A DNA stretch of 64,000 nucleotides, taken from the NCBI RefSeq assembly GCF_038002605.1, contig NZ_JBBOCT010000001.1, positions 310,001 to 374,000 on the forward strand, in the 5' to 3' direction. Positions within the stretch are counted from its first letter, which is position 1. The number at the start of each line of letters is the position of its first letter. Below, piece after piece: positions 53,810 to 63,149 of this stretch. The DNA is from Bacillus sp. FSL K6-3431. Its GTDB lineage: Bacteria > Bacillota > Bacilli > Bacillales > Bacillaceae_C. The notes beneath the pieces are model-generated. The model was given only the letters and a program-made list of their open reading frames with translations, was not told where the DNA came from and ran no database searches. The position numbers and the translations under genes are program-made.

Positions 53810-54400
53810 ATGCCAAAAATTATCTTTGTTAGTGGAGTTGCCGGAACAGGCAAAAGCACTGTTTCAAGTTACATACATAAGTATATTCCTGCTGTTTATC
53901 TAGATAAAGATACGGTTGGAGGAAAATTTAGTGAGCAATTTTTAAAAGCAACAGGGCATGACCCGAGTGACAGAGACTCTAAATATTACAAGGAGCATTG
54001 CCGCGACCTGGAGTATGATGTGACGATGGATGTAGCAATGGAAAATGCTCAGCATGGGCTAGACTCCATTTTGATTGGTCCTTTCACGAAAGAAATTGAA
54101 ACGAAAGATTGGCTGGATAAGAAATTGGCAGAGTTTGAGCTTTCAAGAGACGAAGTTACAGTTAAAATTATATTTGTAACCTTAACAGATACTCAGTTAC
54201 AAAAAGAACGCATTATCAAACGCGGTGCTATGGACCGGGACAAATGGAAACTTGAGAATTGGGACGGGTATGAAAAAAGCTTAGCTAAGCTTCCAAACGT
54301 TGCCTGGGGTATACCAGAAAAAGACGTGATGGTATTTGATAACTCAGGTGAATTAACCGAAGTTAAAGTTAAGCAAATTGTTACTTTCCTCGAACAATAA
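53810..54400 (+). CDS. P-loop kinase-like ATPase (AAA_33 type)
   Basis: 196 residues after TAGGGAGAAG. Walker A is FVSGVAGTGKSTVSSYI. A lid region carries ERIIKRGAMDRDKWKLENWD with the arginines expected for nucleotide or small-molecule kinases, and SILIGPFTKEI marks the second strand. It resembles the zeta-toxin/chloramphenicol-phosphotransferase-like kinases of the AAA_33 group. Substrate unknown; no toxin-antitoxin partner adjoins. Confidence 0.8.
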   Translation: MPKIIFVSGVAGTGKSTVSSYIHKYIPAVYLDKDTVGGKFSEQFLKATGHDPSDRDSKYYKEHCRDLEYDVTMDVAMENAQHGLDSILIGPFTKEIETKDWLDKKLAEFELSRDEVTVKIIFVTLTDTQLQKERIIKRGAMDRDKWKLENWDGYEKSLAKLPNVAWGIPEKDVMVFDNSGELTEVKVKQIVTFLEQ

Positions 54401-54848
54401 AGATCATAATTGTTCGAGATAGGGATGAAATGGATAAACATAAGGCGGTCCTCCATTTCACATTAGATATAGCAAACAGCAAAACCGTATGATCCCAGAA
54501 AGAAATGACTAATCAGTTCATTGATTTGGTTCAATACTATTTAAATCGAGACCTCTTCATCATGGGGTCTTTTCTTATGCACTTCTCGGTATTCCAACAG
54601 TAGTATATTTCGACCTTAGACATGCTGAAATACGCAATTTTTAGATAGAGGGTCTCTGACCTAAAATGAAAACTCTTTAAAGACAAAGACGTGCTTCCCC
54701 ATGCAATAAGCAGGAGACACATCATTCATAAGAATGAAAAAACTTAAAAGTTTATAATAAACATGGTATTTTATAAATCATTTGAACCTTTTTCATTGAA
54801 AGAGCGAATGTAATAGTGAGAGGTGTTTTGCAGAGGAGGACCTTAGAA
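54401..54848. other. 448 bp intergenic
   Basis: No gene seen. A weak hairpin (AGACC / GGTCT, around 54548-54570) is the only structure. The upstream region of the sigma operon shows no certain autoregulatory promoter. Confidence 0.4.
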
Positions 54849-55424
54849 ATGAAAGAAGACCAAATAAAGGAATGGATTGAAGGGATTCTTGTTGGTGATA
54901 AGGAATCTTTTCAATCTTTATATAAAGCTACCTGTGAAGACGTTTACCGAACAGTAGGTTTTCTAATTATTGATAAACAAGATATAGACGATGTTGTAAA
55001 CGAAGTGTACATCGCAATGTGGAAATCAATCAGTAAATATGACACCAATAGATCCTTTCGTTTTTGGTTGCATGGTCTCATTGTCCGCCAAACACAAGAT
55101 TGGCGACGTAAAGCATGGCGGCGCTTCCGGATCTTGGAACGTAAAAAGGCATTTAGACAAGAATCATCCTACATAGATGAGGAAAGGATTTTACATAAAG
55201 AGATGCAAAGTGAATTAATGCAATATGTAGTTGCGCTTTCCAATAAACATCGAGAGATTATCATTTTGAGATACTACCATGATTATAGTTTAGATGCCAT
55301 TTCTATTCTTCTAAATATTCCTATTGGTACTGTGAAATCACGATTACATACAGCTTTAAAAAAGCTGCGAAATAAACTAGAGCATGCAAAAATCATAGAA
55401 GTTGGTGAAATAAATGGATGTTGA
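54849..55424 (+). CDS. ECF-type RNA polymerase sigma factor
   Basis: 191 residues from ATG 54849, nine bases after AGGAGG. Region 2 (DKESFQSLYKATCEDVYRTV, IDDVVNEVYIAMWKSISKYD, FRFWLHGLIVRQTQDWRRKA) and region 4 (LSNKHREIIILRYYHDYSLD, ISILLNIPIGTVKSRLHTAL) are complete. The anti-sigma gene starts 11 bp before its stop, the classic coupled arrangement. It probably directs its own operon plus cell-envelope genes. Confidence 0.92.
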   Translation: MKEDQIKEWIEGILVGDKESFQSLYKATCEDVYRTVGFLIIDKQDIDDVVNEVYIAMWKSISKYDTNRSFRFWLHGLIVRQTQDWRRKAWRRFRILERKKAFRQESSYIDEERILHKEMQSELMQYVVALSNKHREIIILRYYHDYSLDAISILLNIPIGTVKSRLHTALKKLRNKLEHAKIIEVGEINGC

Positions 55425-56346
55425 ACAACAATTACGAGAGGATCTAAAAAAAGAAGCTTCATCTATACGTCCTCCAGAGCATCTAAATAAACAAGTTGCC
55501 ACTTCATTTGATAAGTACATTCAAAGAAATACAAAAGTACAGACCCGGATGAAAAAACGTCTAATAACAGGAGTGATTGCTGCAACATTTCTTATACCGA
55601 CAGGAGTGTTTGCAGGAACGACAGTTATTCCATCTTTTTTAGAAAAAACAATTGGTACACCGGATAAAGCAAACGAAGAGTGGAATATAACTAAAGAAGG
55701 ATATGAGGAACGCTTACATGTAATGGAGGCTGCTGAGAAATATTTAACTAAAGAAGAATTTAATCATTATTTGGATTTGGAAAGTGAACGGATTCTATTA
55801 TTCAAGAAAGCCAAAATTCAAGGTCATATAAGACCTGTTGATTTAGACCGTTTAAATCCCGAAGATAAGAAAAAACTACAGTTTAACGATGAACAACATT
55901 CACAATACTGGGACAAAATAATGACTCATTTTATTTATACAAAAGAAGAAGCGCAAAAGATCATGGGTTATACGATTCAATCTCCAACCTATACATCAGA
56001 AGGTTTTTCGTTTCTGAAAGAAGAAATTTCACCTGACATTACGATCAAAAATCCGAAACCAATTATTATTTCTATGTATAAGAATGGAGAATTTGGATAT
56101 AGCATTCATCAGTCCGAATTGCTAAATAATAGCAGAGATCCATTCGAGATTAGGTTTGATATCATTGAGCAATATCAGCTTCATGGCAACCAAGTTATTT
56201 TTGGAAAATATAGTGATAGTAATGTAAAAGGAATGAAAATGATCATTCCAGCTAAGGAAGGAATACCTGCAAAGCAAATTGTGATTATTGATGACATCTT
56301 AAATAAGGAAGAACTAGAGAAAATCATGTTATCCCTATTAAACTAA
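55414..56346 (+). CDS. Membrane anti-sigma factor with DUF3600-like domain
   Basis: 310 residues. A short cytosolic N-terminus (about 50 residues, QQLREDLKKEASSIRPPEHL) likely binds the sigma factor. A single membrane helix follows (KRLITGVIAATFLIPTGVFA), then a large extracellular domain (EERLHVMEAAEKYLTKEEFN; YTKEEAQKIMGYTIQSPTYT; VKGMKMIIPAKEGIPAKQIV). I match it to DUF3600, found downstream of ECF sigma genes in Bacillus. The zinc HxxxCxxC anti-sigma motif is absent. Confidence 0.78.
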   Translation: MDVEQQLREDLKKEASSIRPPEHLNKQVATSFDKYIQRNTKVQTRMKKRLITGVIAATFLIPTGVFAGTTVIPSFLEKTIGTPDKANEEWNITKEGYEERLHVMEAAEKYLTKEEFNHYLDLESERILLFKKAKIQGHIRPVDLDRLNPEDKKKLQFNDEQHSQYWDKIMTHFIYTKEEAQKIMGYTIQSPTYTSEGFSFLKEEISPDITIKNPKPIIISMYKNGEFGYSIHQSELLNNSRDPFEIRFDIIEQYQLHGNQVIFGKYSDSNVKGMKMIIPAKEGIPAKQIVIIDDILNKEELEKIMLSLLN

Positions 56347-56394
56347 GATAGGTAAATAGGATTCTATCTAAATATTTGATAATGGAGAAATACT

Positions 56395-57324
56395 ATGAGA
56401 ATAGAAATAAGGAATAAAAAGAAGAAGAAGTTTCGACGTGTTCTACTTAGCATTTTATTTATATTCATATTAGGGATAGGGGTTTATGGAATTAGTATAT
56501 ACCGATCCTTTTCTTCAGCTTTAGACACGATGCATCAGCCAGTTGAAAAGTCAGAGAAAAGAGAAAATGATATTTCAATACAAAAGCAGGACCCTTTTTC
56601 TGTGTTGTTATTAGGGGTAGATGAAAGGGCGAACGACATTGGAAGACCTGATACAATTATCGTCATGACGGTTAATCCAAAAGAAGAAACGGTTAAAATG
56701 TTAAGCGTTCCACGAGATACGAGAACGGAGATTGTCGGGAACGGAACAACGGAAAAAATGAATCATGCCTATACTCGTGGCGGAATAAATATGACCATTG
56801 CTACGGTTGAACATTTTTTAGATATACCGATTGATTATTATATTAAAGTAAATCTGGATGGATTTAAAAATATAATTGATGCTCTCAATGGGGTTACAAT
56901 CATAAATGATATGGATTTATCTTACAAAAAATACAACTTCCCAAAAGGAGAAATTAAATTGAACGGGAAGGAAGCACTTGTTTTCTCGCGAATTAGGTAT
57001 GAAGATCCTCGTGGTGACTTTGGACGACAAATTAGACAGAAGCAAATAATCCAGGCAATTCTCAATGAAGGTTCTAGTATATCTTCACTATTGAAGTATG
57101 ATGGTGTATTTAACGCTTTAGGAGAAAACATAAAGACGAACCTAACATTTAAAGAAATGGTTGGCATTCAACAGCAATATAAAGGTTTAGAAAAAAATAT
57201 CGAACAGTTTCAATTTCAGAACGGTGACGGAGGATATATCGGCAAGTATTGGTATTACTTTCCTGACGAAGAGGAGTTAAGTGAATTTCAAATAATGTTA
57301 AAAAAGCATCTTTTATTAATGTAG
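56395..57324 (+). CDS. LytR-CpsA-Psr (LCP) family protein
   Basis: 309 residues after ATGGAGAAA. A basic N-terminus and one membrane helix (VLLSILFIFILGIGVYGISI) are followed by the extracellular LCP domain: FSVLLLGVDERANDIGRPDT, MVNPKEETVKMLSVPRDTRT-like strand and Arg pair, HAYTRGGINMTIATVEHFLD, FSRIRYEDPRGDFGRQIRQK. LCP enzymes ligate teichoic acids or other glycopolymers to peptidoglycan. As third gene of the sigma/anti-sigma operon it ties the regulon to the cell wall. Confidence 0.93.
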   Translation: MRIEIRNKKKKKFRRVLLSILFIFILGIGVYGISIYRSFSSALDTMHQPVEKSEKRENDISIQKQDPFSVLLLGVDERANDIGRPDTIIVMTVNPKEETVKMLSVPRDTRTEIVGNGTTEKMNHAYTRGGINMTIATVEHFLDIPIDYYIKVNLDGFKNIIDALNGVTIINDMDLSYKKYNFPKGEIKLNGKEALVFSRIRYEDPRGDFGRQIRQKQIIQAILNEGSSISSLLKYDGVFNALGENIKTNLTFKEMVGIQQQYKGLEKNIEQFQFQNGDGGYIGKYWYYFPDEEELSEFQIMLKKHLLLM

Positions 57325-57546
57325 AGTTCATTTTCTAAGATTTCAAGAATTCATATGTACAAACAATTACGGATGATTGAAATGCCTGTTGCTAAAGTTG
57401 TAAAATTAAACCACTCTTCAATCTGCTACTGGGTCTCTCGCTTCATTTATTAAAAGGGAAGTATCCTTTTAAAAATGAAAACTAGAGCGATAATAATAAG
57501 GTATCCATTACTGGAAGACGACTTCAATACAAGATGAAATTACCGG

Positions 57547-57790
57547 GTGCTAAAAAAAGGCGGTATGTACAAATTACATAATATTGCTATTCACGAGATG
57601 CATAAATGGAGGGTATATCAATATTTTCCTAATGCTATGTATGAAGATTTCAAAAAATTTTGGAATAAAGAGGTTATTTTTAATGAGCTCAAAGCAAAAG
57701 GATTTGAAGTAAACCTAACAATGGAGTATCGCATGAAAGAGCGTAAGAAGTACGGTCTCAAAGGCGCTCGCCGTGCACCACAGTTCTCAA
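57547..57790 (+). pseudogene. C-terminal relic of a SAM-dependent methyltransferase
   Basis: [40 protein letters not shown] and [20 protein letters not shown] are the final part of a class I methyltransferase-like protein, with no SAM-binding half upstream. The frame then runs into the hairpin below. Confidence 0.65.
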
Positions 57791-57862
57791 ACAGGCTTAA
57801 ACCCCTTGATACCATTGGGTTTAAGCCTGTTTGGAACTCGATTCCAAGCAGGCTTTTTCTTT
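57791..57862 (+). terminator. Terminator hairpin
   Basis: AAACAGGCTTAAACCC pairs perfectly with GGGTTTAAGCCTGTTT (about 57792-57831). A second copy of the AAGCAGGCTTTTT element follows with a T-run. Confidence 0.75.
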
Positions 57863-58103
57863 AAAAAAAGTACAATGAATGGAAAGTGACTGGAATTATT
57901 TTAATTGCATTCACTATCGTATCTTTTTGGGATGACTATTTGTTGATTTTAAATATTCAATTAGCAAATGATTTAAATGCTTGTCACTTTTTTCCGTCAG
58001 ATAAGTATTAGATATATGACGTCATTCATCGGGTTTTTAACGATTATCTTTTTCTTTCTTAATAGCATAACGAAATAGTAGATCCAACTGATTGCTGTAT
58101 TCT

Positions 58104-58292
58104 CTAAATGATTAATCTTAGACGAAAATGTTGCGTGAGAATTCCTCTTGCGGCTGCTTCCGCCTCTTTCTTTGTTTTGAAGCCCCTTCGAGTAGTACTC
58201 TTATATTTTCCACTCATTGGATCTTTTCCTAAACTAACTTGTACAAGCCAATGTATGCCTGATTTTGATTGATACTTTTTGTATGAAGCCAA
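58104..58292 (-). pseudogene. N-terminal fragment of a tyrosine-recombinase integrase
   Basis: MASYKKYQSKSGIHWLVQVS, then GKYKSTTRRGFKTKKEAEAA, is the arm-site-binding domain that opens phage and ICE integrases of Firmicutes. After residue 52 the sequence diverges (ILTQHFRLRLII) and stops. The core-binding and catalytic domains (R..HxxR..Y) are absent. With the replication relic at 43.8-45.2 kb it shows past mobile-element activity in the region. Confidence 0.75.
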
Positions 58293-58603
58293 TATTACAA
58301 AACTACTTTATGAATGATAATAATAAGAAATGAAAAGTATTTTGCATATTTTCAGCGAAAAATACTAGCCCACCCAACTACTTTCCAACAAATTGAGGAT
58401 AACTTCCAACAATATGAACAATAAATAGGTGATACTATGAGAAATCTAGTAATTTATCGAATGATAATCATTATAGCCAATTCTAAATTAGGGTATTGGC
58501 GGGTGTAACCAGCTGGAACGTGATCTTATCTGTATACAGCAGCGCGTAAAAATTGTACTTGCTTAGAAAGAGGAAAAATTTAATTGATGTGTTAGTTTTA
58601 AAT
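58293..58603. other. 311 bp intergenic, no gene seen
   Basis: A short ATG frame at 58438 (about 20 codons) has no support. Nothing else. Confidence 0.4.
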
Positions 58604-59188
58604 CTATATTAAATTAACATTTTCTTTATTAATATTTATTCTATTTTTTATCAAAGGCAATAATTGCTTTACGTAATCTTCTGGATGTGCCGTTTGATTT
58701 TGCATCCAATGCACCGCAGCTCCATAAAGTGCCCAGCTAAGCATCACCGCAAAAGCCTCTATTTCCATTTTGTTTTGGCTGGACCATTGCTTTTGTGCCC
58801 ATTCTGAAAAAAAGGCTTGAAGTTCCTCTTTAAAAATCGTTTCTATTTTAGGTGTAAATGCCTCGTAACTTCGCTGACATTGGTTGCTGATTGAAGTTAG
58901 GAACTTAATGATTGATAAGAAAATAGCTTTAATGGTCTCTTCGTTAATTACCTCATGTGTACTTACCTCTTGTATGATTTCCCTCATTACACTTTCACTT
59001 AACACCTTTTCAAGTAAGTCATATTTGTCCATGAAATGAGAATAAAAGGTTGCACGATTAACCGTTGCGGCAGTCGTAATATCTTTAATGGTGATGTCTT
59101 TAAAATCCCTTTTCATTGATAACTCGATAAATGCATCCATAATGAGCTTACGGGTGCGAAGTATACGTGGGTCAATTTGCTTTTCCAT
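58604..59188 (-). CDS. TetR family transcriptional regulator
   Basis: 194 residues after AGGAGCAAATTT. The N-terminal HTH is standard (RTRKLIMDAFIELSMKRDFK, DITIKDITTAATVNRATFYS, HFMDKYDLLEKVL). The C-terminal domain (about 75-190) has the TetR_C_7-like pattern (EAFAVMLSWALYGAAVHWMQ, PEDYVKQLLPLI). It is divergent from the redox cluster at 59338-63072, with two repeated operators in between, so it very likely represses that cluster. Confidence 0.9.
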   Translation of the reverse strand: MEKQIDPRILRTRKLIMDAFIELSMKRDFKDITIKDITTAATVNRATFYSHFMDKYDLLEKVLSESVMREIIQEVSTHEVINEETIKAIFLSIIKFLTSISNQCQRSYEAFTPKIETIFKEELQAFFSEWAQKQWSSQNKMEIEAFAVMLSWALYGAAVHWMQNQTAHPEDYVKQLLPLIKNRININKENVNLI

Positions 59189-59224
59189 AAAATTTGCTCC
59201 TATTTTTTAGACATTTTTATCAAT

Positions 59225-59324
59225 ATGTTGTTTAAACAATAAATGTTTTATTTTGTTGGTTGCTTCAAATTTTCCAACTTGATATATTAACTATACAACA
59301 AATGTTGGTTAAACAAAAGATGTT
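59225..59324. promoter_or_regulatory. Two direct copies of a TetR-type operator
   Basis: ATGTTGTTTAAACAATAAATG at 59225 and ATGTTGGTTAAACAAAAGATG at 59302 are near-identical. The first contains the exact palindrome TTGTTTAAACAA. They flank the divergent promoter region between the TetR gene and the redox cluster. Confidence 0.75.
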
Positions 59325-59337
59325 GGAGTGAGGAAAA

Positions 59338-59982
59338 TGAGAATAACGATTTTTGGAGCAAATGGTCAAATTGGTCAGCTTCTTGTGAGTCATGCACTTC
59401 AAGCTGGATATGATGTTAAAGCCTATACGAGAAGACCTAATGCTTTAAGTATAGAACACGAATAATTGCAAGTTGTAGTCGGGGCTTTAACAGACCGAGA
59501 AAAATTAAGAGAAGCAATCACAGGAAATGATGCTGTATTAAGCGCTCTAGGACCTAGTTGTCAATGAAACGAAAAGTTTCAGTCCTTCCTATAGCAGAAG
59601 CACATAAAGCAATTATCTTTGTTATGGAAGAATTCGGACCGGAAAGGTTCATTACGAATGGAACACCTGCGATGTCTGCAAAGGTAGACGTTAAACAGCT
59701 TGCTACAGTGTTGCCGAGTCTCATGCCTATGATATTCATGCCCACTGGCTACGCGGGGAGATGAAAGAGATAGAAAAGCTGTTTAAAACAGCTAAGCTTG
59801 ATTGGACGGTTGTGCGTATCATTGATCCTAATGTGAAAACAGATGGCATTGGATACGATATATCGTTTGGAGATAGGAAAAGCAAGATGAGTGTTTCTCG
59901 TTATAATGCAGCGAAATGTATGCTGGAAGCTGCGACGAAAGACGAATGGATTCATAAAATGCCAATCGTATTTAACAAATAG
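59338..59982 (+). pseudogene. NAD(P)-binding SDR-type oxidoreductase, one stop and two frameshifts
   Basis: The start MRITIFGANGQIGQLLVSHA with LQAGYDVKAYTRRP is a normal Rossmann NmrA/SDR_a5 N-terminus. A TAA follows IEHE (about 59463-59465), but the frame then continues LQVVVGALTDREKLREAITG to ALGPS. It shifts at about 59560 (VLPIAEAHKAIIFVMEEFGP, RFITNGTPAM) and again near 59757 (EIEKLFKTAKLDWTVVRIID to the end). The corrected protein would be about 213 residues, the first product of the TetR-controlled cluster. Confidence 0.85.
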
Positions 59983-59993
59983 GAGGCAAGGGA

Positions 59994-61040
59994 ATGAAAC
60001 TATTTGAATTGGGAGTTTATTCATTAGGTGAACGAATACCTGATGCCAATGGGTATAGTCGAACTGCTCAATCCAGAGTAGAAGAGATTATCCAAATGGC
60101 AAAAATGGCAGATGAAGCAGGACTTGATATATTTGGTGTTGGCGAACATCACCGTCTGGATTTTGTCACATCTTCTTACTCCATGCTACTTGCAGCGATT
60201 GCACGGGAGACGGAAAATATTAAACTAACCAGCACGCTATCCGTTATTAGCACAGCTGATCCAGTTCGTGTTTACGAAGATTTTGCAACGCTTGATTTAT
60301 TATCGAACGGACGCACTGAAATTATTTTAGGTCGTGGGGCATTTTTAGAATCATTCTCTCTCTTTGGAGCAAGTTTAAATGATTACAATGAATTGTTTGA
60401 AGAGAAGCTGAAGCTATTTTTGAAATTGCAGGAGCAGGAAGTCGTAAGTTGGCATGGGAATTTCCGTCCTCCTCTTCAAAATGCTCAGATTGCACCTAGA
60501 CCTGTACAGAATAAAATTCCACTTTGGATTGGTGTTGGAGGTACTCCTGCAAGTGCAGTTCGTGCTGGCAGACTTGGGATCAATATGGCACTCGGCTTGT
60601 TGGGTGGTCGTCCAGAAAATGTCAAACCACTAACAGAATTATACTGGCAAGCCGCAAGTGAAGCAGGTCATGATTTATCCAAGTTAAGGGTTTCGGTGAC
60701 GGGGCATTCTTATATAGCCGAAACAGGTGAGCAGGCGGTTGTTGAATTTCTTCCACACTATAATCAATACACTAATTACTTTTCAAAAGATCGTGGTCTT
60801 TCACACTTCTATACAACAGCAGACCAGTTGATGCCTCAGCGAGCGGCAGGACAAATATTAGCTGTCGGGAGTGCAGAGGAACTGGCTGAGAAAATCTTGT
60901 ATCACCATGAACTATTCGGACATTCACGCTTTATGGGACAATTCGATATGGGTGGTCAGCCATTAGCCAAAGTAGAAAAAGCCATAGATTTACTGGCAAA
61001 TAAAGTAGCACCAATCGTACGCAGAGCTTTATCTAAATAA
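59994..61040 (+). CDS. LLM class flavin-dependent monooxygenase
   Basis: 348 residues after AGGAGGCAAGGG, 12 bp beyond the broken SDR gene. Luciferase-family blocks: LFELGVYSLGERIPD at the start, ADEAGLDIFGVGEHHRLDFV, LTSTLSVISTADPVRVYEDF and NGRTEIILGRGAFLESFSLF, and IPLWIGVGGTPASAVRAGRL. It is a cytosolic FMN-dependent oxygenase; the FMN reductase gene at 62521 could supply reduced flavin. Substrate unknown. Confidence 0.9.
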   Translation: MKLFELGVYSLGERIPDANGYSRTAQSRVEEIIQMAKMADEAGLDIFGVGEHHRLDFVTSSYSMLLAAIARETENIKLTSTLSVISTADPVRVYEDFATLDLLSNGRTEIILGRGAFLESFSLFGASLNDYNELFEEKLKLFLKLQEQEVVSWHGNFRPPLQNAQIAPRPVQNKIPLWIGVGGTPASAVRAGRLGINMALGLLGGRPENVKPLTELYWQAASEAGHDLSKLRVSVTGHSYIAETGEQAVVEFLPHYNQYTNYFSKDRGLSHFYTTADQLMPQRAAGQILAVGSAEELAEKILYHHELFGHSRFMGQFDMGGQPLAKVEKAIDLLANKVAPIVRRALSK

Positions 61041-61093
61041 CGTAAAACTATAAAAATTTGTTTTTAGAAAGATAATAAAGAACTAAGAAGGGG

Positions 61094-61453
61094 ATGAGTA
61101 GAACTATGGTAATAGTAACTTATGTGTTACAAGGAATACTTGCCTTCATGTTTTTGATGGCGGGATTCGGGAAAGTAACGGGTTCTAAAATGCACCTGGA
61201 AGCATTTAAGCATTGGAGATTACCACAATGGTTCAGAATTGTAACAGGGATTGTAGAATTAATGGGGGCGATACTTTTAATTGTTGGATATTGGGCTTCA
61301 ACTTCGGCATTGGCAGGGTCACTTTTACTTGCAATTACAGGTATAGGTGGCATTCTTACACATATTCGTGTGAAGGATTCCTTTAAGGACACGGCTATGA
61401 TTCTATTCTTAGCCATTCTATCGTTTGTTGTATTTTATCTTTATTTAACGTAA
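61094..61453 (+). CDS. DoxX family membrane protein
   Basis: 119 residues from ATG 61094, though AAGAAGGGG lies so close that the ATG at 61106 may be the real start. Four membrane helices (VLQGILAFMFLMAGFGKVTG; FRIVTGIVELMGAILLIVGY; LAGSLLLAITGIGGILTHIR; DTAMILFLAILSFVVFYLYL) with the family FMAGFGK and ELMGAI motifs. DoxX proteins often accompany quinone or redox stress genes, consistent with the cluster. Confidence 0.85.
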   Translation: MSRTMVIVTYVLQGILAFMFLMAGFGKVTGSKMHLEAFKHWRLPQWFRIVTGIVELMGAILLIVGYWASTSALAGSLLLAITGIGGILTHIRVKDSFKDTAMILFLAILSFVVFYLYLT

Positions 61454-61524
61454 AAATTTCTTTTTTACCAAGATGGGTTAAAAGGGAAATATAATATAAA
61501 ATTCTATTTTTGGAGGAAAAGAAG

Positions 61525-62385
61525 ATGAAAATATTAGTTACAGGTGCAGCAGGAAAATTAGGGTCAAATATCGTTGGAAATTTAGTGAAGAAAGTACCCA
61601 CTTCAGATATTATCGCTGGTGTACGTGATCCACAATCAGAAAAAGCAAAGGCATATGAAGCACAGGGTATTGAAGTTCGCTTAACAGATTTTGAGAAAAA
61701 AGAAACATTAGTTGAAGCGTTCAAGGGTGTGGATCGTGTCTTCACGATTTCAACCTTCGGTGATGTGGAAACATCGATTCGTCAACAAACCAATGCAGTT
61801 GAAGCTGCAAAAGAGAATGATGTTTCACAGATGGTTTACTCAAGTGCACCACGTGCAGATGTTAGTGGGTTTGTTTTGGCTGGTATTCACCGTGAACGTG
61901 AAAATATCATTAAGGAATCAGGTATTCCATATGTATTCGTTCGTAACAACTGGTATGTCGAAAACGAATTAGGTACCATTCAACAATGCTTAAATAGCAC
62001 ACCTTGGGTTACATCAGCAGGAGAAGGGAAGGTAGCTTGGGTCTACCGTCCAGATTTAGGTGATGCCACTGCCAATGTGTTAGCAGGTGATGGACACGAT
62101 AATAAAGCATACGAATTAGCAGGTGAAAACTTAACACAACAACAATTCGTTGATGCAGTTAATGAGGTTACAGGTAAAGAAATTCCTTTATTAGCTGTAG
62201 ATTCTGAAGCTCATGCAAAAATGCTAAAAGAGGCTGGCGTGCCAGAAGAATTTGTATCAATGACATTGATGATTCAAAATGGAATTCGTGAAGGTGGATT
62301 AGAAGCTCCACATTCTGATTTAGAAATGCTTCTAGGTCGCAAACCAACTTCTGTGAAAGAAGTGTTACAAATTTTATTAAAATAA
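61525..62385 (+). CDS. NAD(P)H-binding SDR, quinone oxidoreductase 2-like
   Basis: 286 residues from ATG 61525 (TTTTTGGAGG nine bases upstream; the earlier TTG lies in that site). Rossmann motif LVTGAAGKLGSNIV, FKGVDRVFTISTFGDVETSI, QMVYSSAPRADVSGFVLAGI and the HRERENIIKESGIPYVFVRN block are typical of atypical SDRs of the NmrA/QorB type. It may reduce quinones or sense the NADP(H) state. Neighbouring LLM, DoxX and FMN reductase genes support a quinone or electrophile stress role. Confidence 0.88.
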   Translation: MKILVTGAAGKLGSNIVGNLVKKVPTSDIIAGVRDPQSEKAKAYEAQGIEVRLTDFEKKETLVEAFKGVDRVFTISTFGDVETSIRQQTNAVEAAKENDVSQMVYSSAPRADVSGFVLAGIHRERENIIKESGIPYVFVRNNWYVENELGTIQQCLNSTPWVTSAGEGKVAWVYRPDLGDATANVLAGDGHDNKAYELAGENLTQQQFVDAVNEVTGKEIPLLAVDSEAHAKMLKEAGVPEEFVSMTLMIQNGIREGGLEAPHSDLEMLLGRKPTSVKEVLQILLK

Positions 62386-62520
62386 TTACGAATGCCGCTG
62401 TATCAGACGCCCAGTCACGGTGATGAAAGAGGCTTTGGCCCAAATTGTTAGCCAACACAATTAAATTATCGTATAACTAATTCAAAAAATTCTTTTTAAT
62501 AGACCAAGGAGGAAATAATC

Positions 62521-63072
62521 ATGACAAATGAAAAACTAAACATCGGAATTATCTTAGGAAGCACTCGTCAAGGTCGAGTTAGCCCTCATGTTGGAGAATG
62601 GGTAAAAGAAATTGCCGACAAACGTGGAGATGCAAATTATGAAATTGTTGATATTGCAGATTATCAATTACCGTTTTTAGGAACAACTGATGGAACTGAC
62701 CCTGGAATTGCGGCTTGGACTGAGAAAATTTTTAGCTTGGATGGATTCGTATTTATAGTACAGGAATACAATCACAGTATTTCTGGAGCATTAAAAAACG
62801 CACTGGATATTGCTAATCGTGAAGCCTGGGGTAACAAAGCGGCAGGTATGGTTAGCTATGGTGGAGCTGGTGGAGCACGTGCAGCTGAGCATTTGAGAGG
62901 GATCTTTGGTGAATTACAAATAGCAGGTGTGAAGGGCCATCCCACATTATCTTTATTCACAGATTTTGATAACTTTACATCCCTTAAACCAGCTGACATT
63001 CATCTTCCTACTGTCAATTTAATGCTTGACCAAGTTAACGCTTGGAGCGGTGCATTGAAAACTTTGAGATAA
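62521..63072 (+). CDS. NADPH-dependent FMN reductase
   Basis: 183 residues after AAGGAGGAAAT. The flavodoxin-like fold is shown by the phosphate loop LGSTRQGRVSPHVGEWV, the FVFIVQEYNHSISGALKNAL strand-helix, and MVSYGGAGGARAAEHLRGIF. Such enzymes use NADPH to reduce FMN or quinones. It is the last gene of the cluster and the likely reduced-flavin source for the LLM monooxygenase. Confidence 0.92.
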   Translation: MTNEKLNIGIILGSTRQGRVSPHVGEWVKEIADKRGDANYEIVDIADYQLPFLGTTDGTDPGIAAWTEKIFSLDGFVFIVQEYNHSISGALKNALDIANREAWGNKAAGMVSYGGAGGARAAEHLRGIFGELQIAGVKGHPTLSLFTDFDNFTSLKPADIHLPTVNLMLDQVNAWSGALKTLR

Positions 63073-63102
63073 TAACGAGAATTGATAGATGTAATAAAAC
63101 CC

Positions 63103-63141
63103 GAATATCAGATGCTACCAAATAGGGTATCTGATATTCTT
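63103..63141 (+). terminator. Terminator of the redox cluster
   Basis: GAATATCAGAT pairs with ATCTGATATTC, with inner TACC/GGTA, and ends TTTTTAATG. Confidence 0.8.
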
Positions 63142-63149
63142 TTTAATGA

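Noticed and set aside
53810..54400. Zeta-type toxin of a toxin-antitoxin pair
   Set aside because: The P-loop kinase fold is similar, but no small antitoxin gene adjoins and the gene stands alone with normal regulation signals.
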